From NCBI GenBank assembly GCA_016271365.2, contig CM057456.1, positions 613,371,501 to 613,435,500 of the forward strand: a DNA stretch of 64,000 nucleotides, given 5' to 3'. The translations under genes were made by a program, and so were the position numbers. Of the stretch, positions 63,576 to 64,000 are shown in pieces (the first letter of the stretch is position 1; every line of letters begins with the position of its first letter). The notes beneath the pieces were generated by a model. The model saw nothing but the letters and a program-made list of their open reading frames with translations. It was not told the origin of the DNA and did no database searches. This stretch comes from Neoceratodus forsteri (Eukaryota; Chordata; Ceratodontiformes; Ceratodontidae).

Positions 63576-64000
63576 TATTTGTGCACTGGATGGGAGCAAC
63601 ACTCATTCCCATGGGTGCAAGCATGTCAACCTGCAGCAAGACTCCATCCCATGTTCAGACATTAAGCAGTCAGGTACAAACCCAGGTCTGCTGCATGACA
63701 GTGTAGAGGACTGCTGGTGCACAATTTACAGGTTATGAATTTTGCATCTAGTCTTTTATGATTTAATTAAGCAACTAAACATGACAAAGTGTGCATTGTG
63801 GTGGAATACCAACACACCTCAAGTGTGCTGTGAGGCACTATGCATCACCAAGTACCGTCAACCACCCAAGAAGTGCTGTTATCTCACCACAAAGCACACC
63901 CTGGAGTGTCACTATCCAACATTGTTCCTGCAAAATCATCAAAGTCCTGCAGACTGAATGGAGAGCAGACTGTTCAAAACCTCCTTGGATCAGTGTGTCA
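63576..64000. other. Unassigned right edge
   Basis: No gene, RNA or named repeat seen. Confidence 0.35.

Overview
No host gene could be identified in this window. It is a dense, nested graveyard of retrotransposons from a vertebrate genome. The mixture is: DIRS-type tyrosine-recombinase retrotransposons (six separable copies plus two decayed fragments), one Ty3/gypsy element with the Gmr1-type domain order, two CR1-like LINEs, two L2-like LINEs plus tail fragments, one L1-type ORF1-only element and a few small DNA-transposon-like repeats. Many DIRS copies together with CR1/L2 LINEs whose tails read TTTCTATGTTTCTATG suggest a repeat-rich amphibian (a caecilian is my guess), but this is inference. 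Almost every reading frame carries stops or frameshifts.

Layout. 1-8474: an old DIRS copy (DIRS-A) split by DIRS-1 (211-7942), which is itself split by a CR1-like LINE (4293-6469). 8475-34934: DIRS-2, split by a Gmr1-like gypsy element (9022-30163, perfect 5-bp duplication TGTTC). The gypsy 5' LTR holds a 453-bp MITE. Its 3' LTR is split by DIRS-3 (16025-29236), and DIRS-3 is split by two L2-like LINEs (about 16250-20815 on plus, about 25123-28140 on minus). 35116-39602: DIRS-4, an RT-deleted DIRS of another family. 39603-44027: inverted repeats, a plus-strand DIRS fragment and LINE tails. 44028-49918: DIRS-5, a GC-rich third family. 50256-57294: a plus-strand CR1-like LINE split by DIRS-6 (51345-57069), the most complete DIRS copy here. 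57667-59549: an ORF1-only L1-type element with an 11-bp target duplication. 59561-64000: unassigned DNA, an LTR-like block, a MITE and an L2-like tail.

How the DIRS parts work together (family knowledge matched to what is visible). Gag, with an N-terminal Cys/His zinc-binding module and an RG-rich tail, packages the RNA. RT, RNase H and a methyltransferase-like domain make the DNA. The internal complementary region (ICR) matches both element ends and bridges them to form a circle. The tyrosine recombinase then inserts the circle without target duplication. Here the DIRS-1, -2, -3 and -6 insertions all sit at GAA. Every complete DIRS left end carries a perfect 7-bp stem-loop close to the terminus. 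All six DIRS copies lie on the minus strand.
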